Made by a program: the position numbers and the translations under genes | Assembly: GCA_049699975.1 (NCBI GenBank) | Contig: JBNAWB010000222.1 | Location: forward strand, 1-5,346 | Origin: CAZAGD01 sp049699975 | Lineage (GTDB): Bacteria > Desulfobacterota > SM23-61 | Reading direction: 5' to 3' | Length of the DNA stretch: 5,346 bases | Part shown: positions 5,052 to 5,346 of the stretch, in pieces | Numbering within the stretch: the first letter of the stretch is position 1 | Layout: each line of letters starts with the position of its first letter | The notes under the pieces: generated by a model | The model's input: only the letters and a program-made list of their open reading frames with translations | Told to the model about the DNA's origin: nothing | The model's database searches: none

Positions 5052-5257
5052 TTAAATTGAGCGATTGTTTGTTCACCATCAAAGGAAACGCTAAGACAGC
5101 GGGGATCGCTAACTAATTCCCTATTCACCTGTTAGAGGAATGGGTGTCGGTCATTCCCGTGGAAACAGGAATCCAGTTTATTATTGATTTATCTGGATGC
5201 CTGCCTGCACAGGAATGACATGAGCATTACCCTGAATTCATAAATCGCTCAATTTAG
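5052..5257. mobile_element. MITE-like element with terminal inverted repeats and a 7-bp target duplication
   Basis: TAAATTGAGCGATT (5053-5066) and AATCGCTCAATTTA (5243-5256) are perfect 14-bp inverted repeats. One base outside each (5052 and 5257) comes the direct repeat ATAAAAC (5045-5051 and 5258-5264). Symmetric inverted repeats bordered by matching direct repeats are the mark of a transposed unit. At about 206 bases with no frame for a transposase, it would be a non-autonomous element moved in trans. Two cautions apply. The flank is AT-rich, so a 7-bp match is less telling. Also, AATCGCTC recurs just outside at 5027-5034, so a local duplication is another possible source of the direct repeat. 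The transposase family is unknown. Confidence 0.55.
5150..5219. repeat. GTCATTCC...GGAATGAC palindrome nested in the MITE-like element
   Basis: The outer arms GTCATTCC (5150-5157) and GGAATGAC (5212-5219) and the inner arms ATCCAG (5171-5176) and CTGGAT (5193-5198) match perfectly. The middle of the stem pairs imperfectly (GGAAACAGG against GCCTGCCTGC). The loop is AT-rich. This matches a widespread intergenic repeat that I remember as GTCATTCCCG...CGGGAATGAC, which occurs on its own in many genomes. Here it lies wholly inside the larger unit, so one element appears inserted in the other, or they form one composite. Confidence 0.65.
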
Positions 5258-5346
5258 ATAAAACAAAAATGATCAAATATTAGATGCGATATCTGACCGT
5301 CGATCAGTTTTTGCGAAATAGCTTGATATACCTCCGGCCTGCCTCT
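5254..5346 (-). CDS. Possible C-terminal fragment of a gene running off the right edge
   Basis: On the - strand a frame is open from the window edge for 30 codons (RGRPEVYQAISQKLIDGQ..., then ...HLIFDHFCFI) and stops at TAA (5256-5254). The first half reads like a helical protein segment. The stop falls inside the right terminal repeat of the MITE-like element, so if the gene is real the insertion may have supplied a new C-terminus. An open stretch this short is common by chance, and another frame on the same strand is open for 23 codons. I recognise no family. Confidence 0.2.
   Translation of the reverse strand, partial: RGRPEVYQAISQKLIDGQISHLIFDHFCFI

Overview
The window looks like a stretch of a Gram-negative, moderately AT-rich bacterial chromosome. 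The evidence is three envelope-type proteins (a periplasm- or membrane-facing propeller protein, an outer-membrane beta-barrel, and a lipoprotein) and intergenic space full of short palindromic repeats. Such repeats (CCTCTCCCC...GGGGAGAGG, AACCCCACCTAACC..., and GTCATTCC...GGAATGAC) are, as far as I recall, typical of uncultured-type Desulfobacterota, Nitrospirota and neighbouring candidate phyla. I cannot place the organism more precisely from sequence alone.

Layout. Positions 1-883 hold no convincing gene. The first ~580 bases are a mosaic of dispersed repeats, and the last ~280 are a very AT-rich leader. A long + strand gene (884-2554, TTG start) encodes a fusion of an N-terminal membrane segment, a FlgO/CsgG-like alpha/beta domain, a proline-rich linker and a C-terminal FG-GAP/VCBS-type beta-propeller. 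A 209-base gap follows, with a clear sigma70-type promoter (TTGACA-N17-TATTTT), an inverted repeat over the expected transcription start and a purine-rich leader. It leads into a + strand gene (2764-4173) for a secreted outer-membrane beta-barrel of 469 residues. Convergent to it, on the - strand, is a 178-residue lipoprotein (4783-4247) with its own strong promoter (ATGACA-N17-TATAAT). A two-tier palindrome without a T-run separates the two convergent genes.

Positions 4839-5346 are again non-coding repeat territory: one further palindrome of the CCTCTCCCC type, then a 206-base MITE-like element (14-bp terminal inverted repeats, flanked by 7-bp ATAAAAC direct repeats) that carries a second dispersed palindrome inside it. 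An open - strand frame runs off the right edge and stops inside the element's terminal repeat. It is only a weak gene candidate.

The three proteins could serve a common envelope role: the propeller protein and the lipoprotein at the periplasmic or outer-membrane face, the barrel as a channel. Each gene, however, appears to be transcribed separately, and no substrate can be read from the sequence. The most unusual items are the MITE-like element with its nested repeat, the two-subfamily palindrome set (five copies in 5.3 kb, all intergenic), and the FlgO-like/FG-GAP domain fusion.
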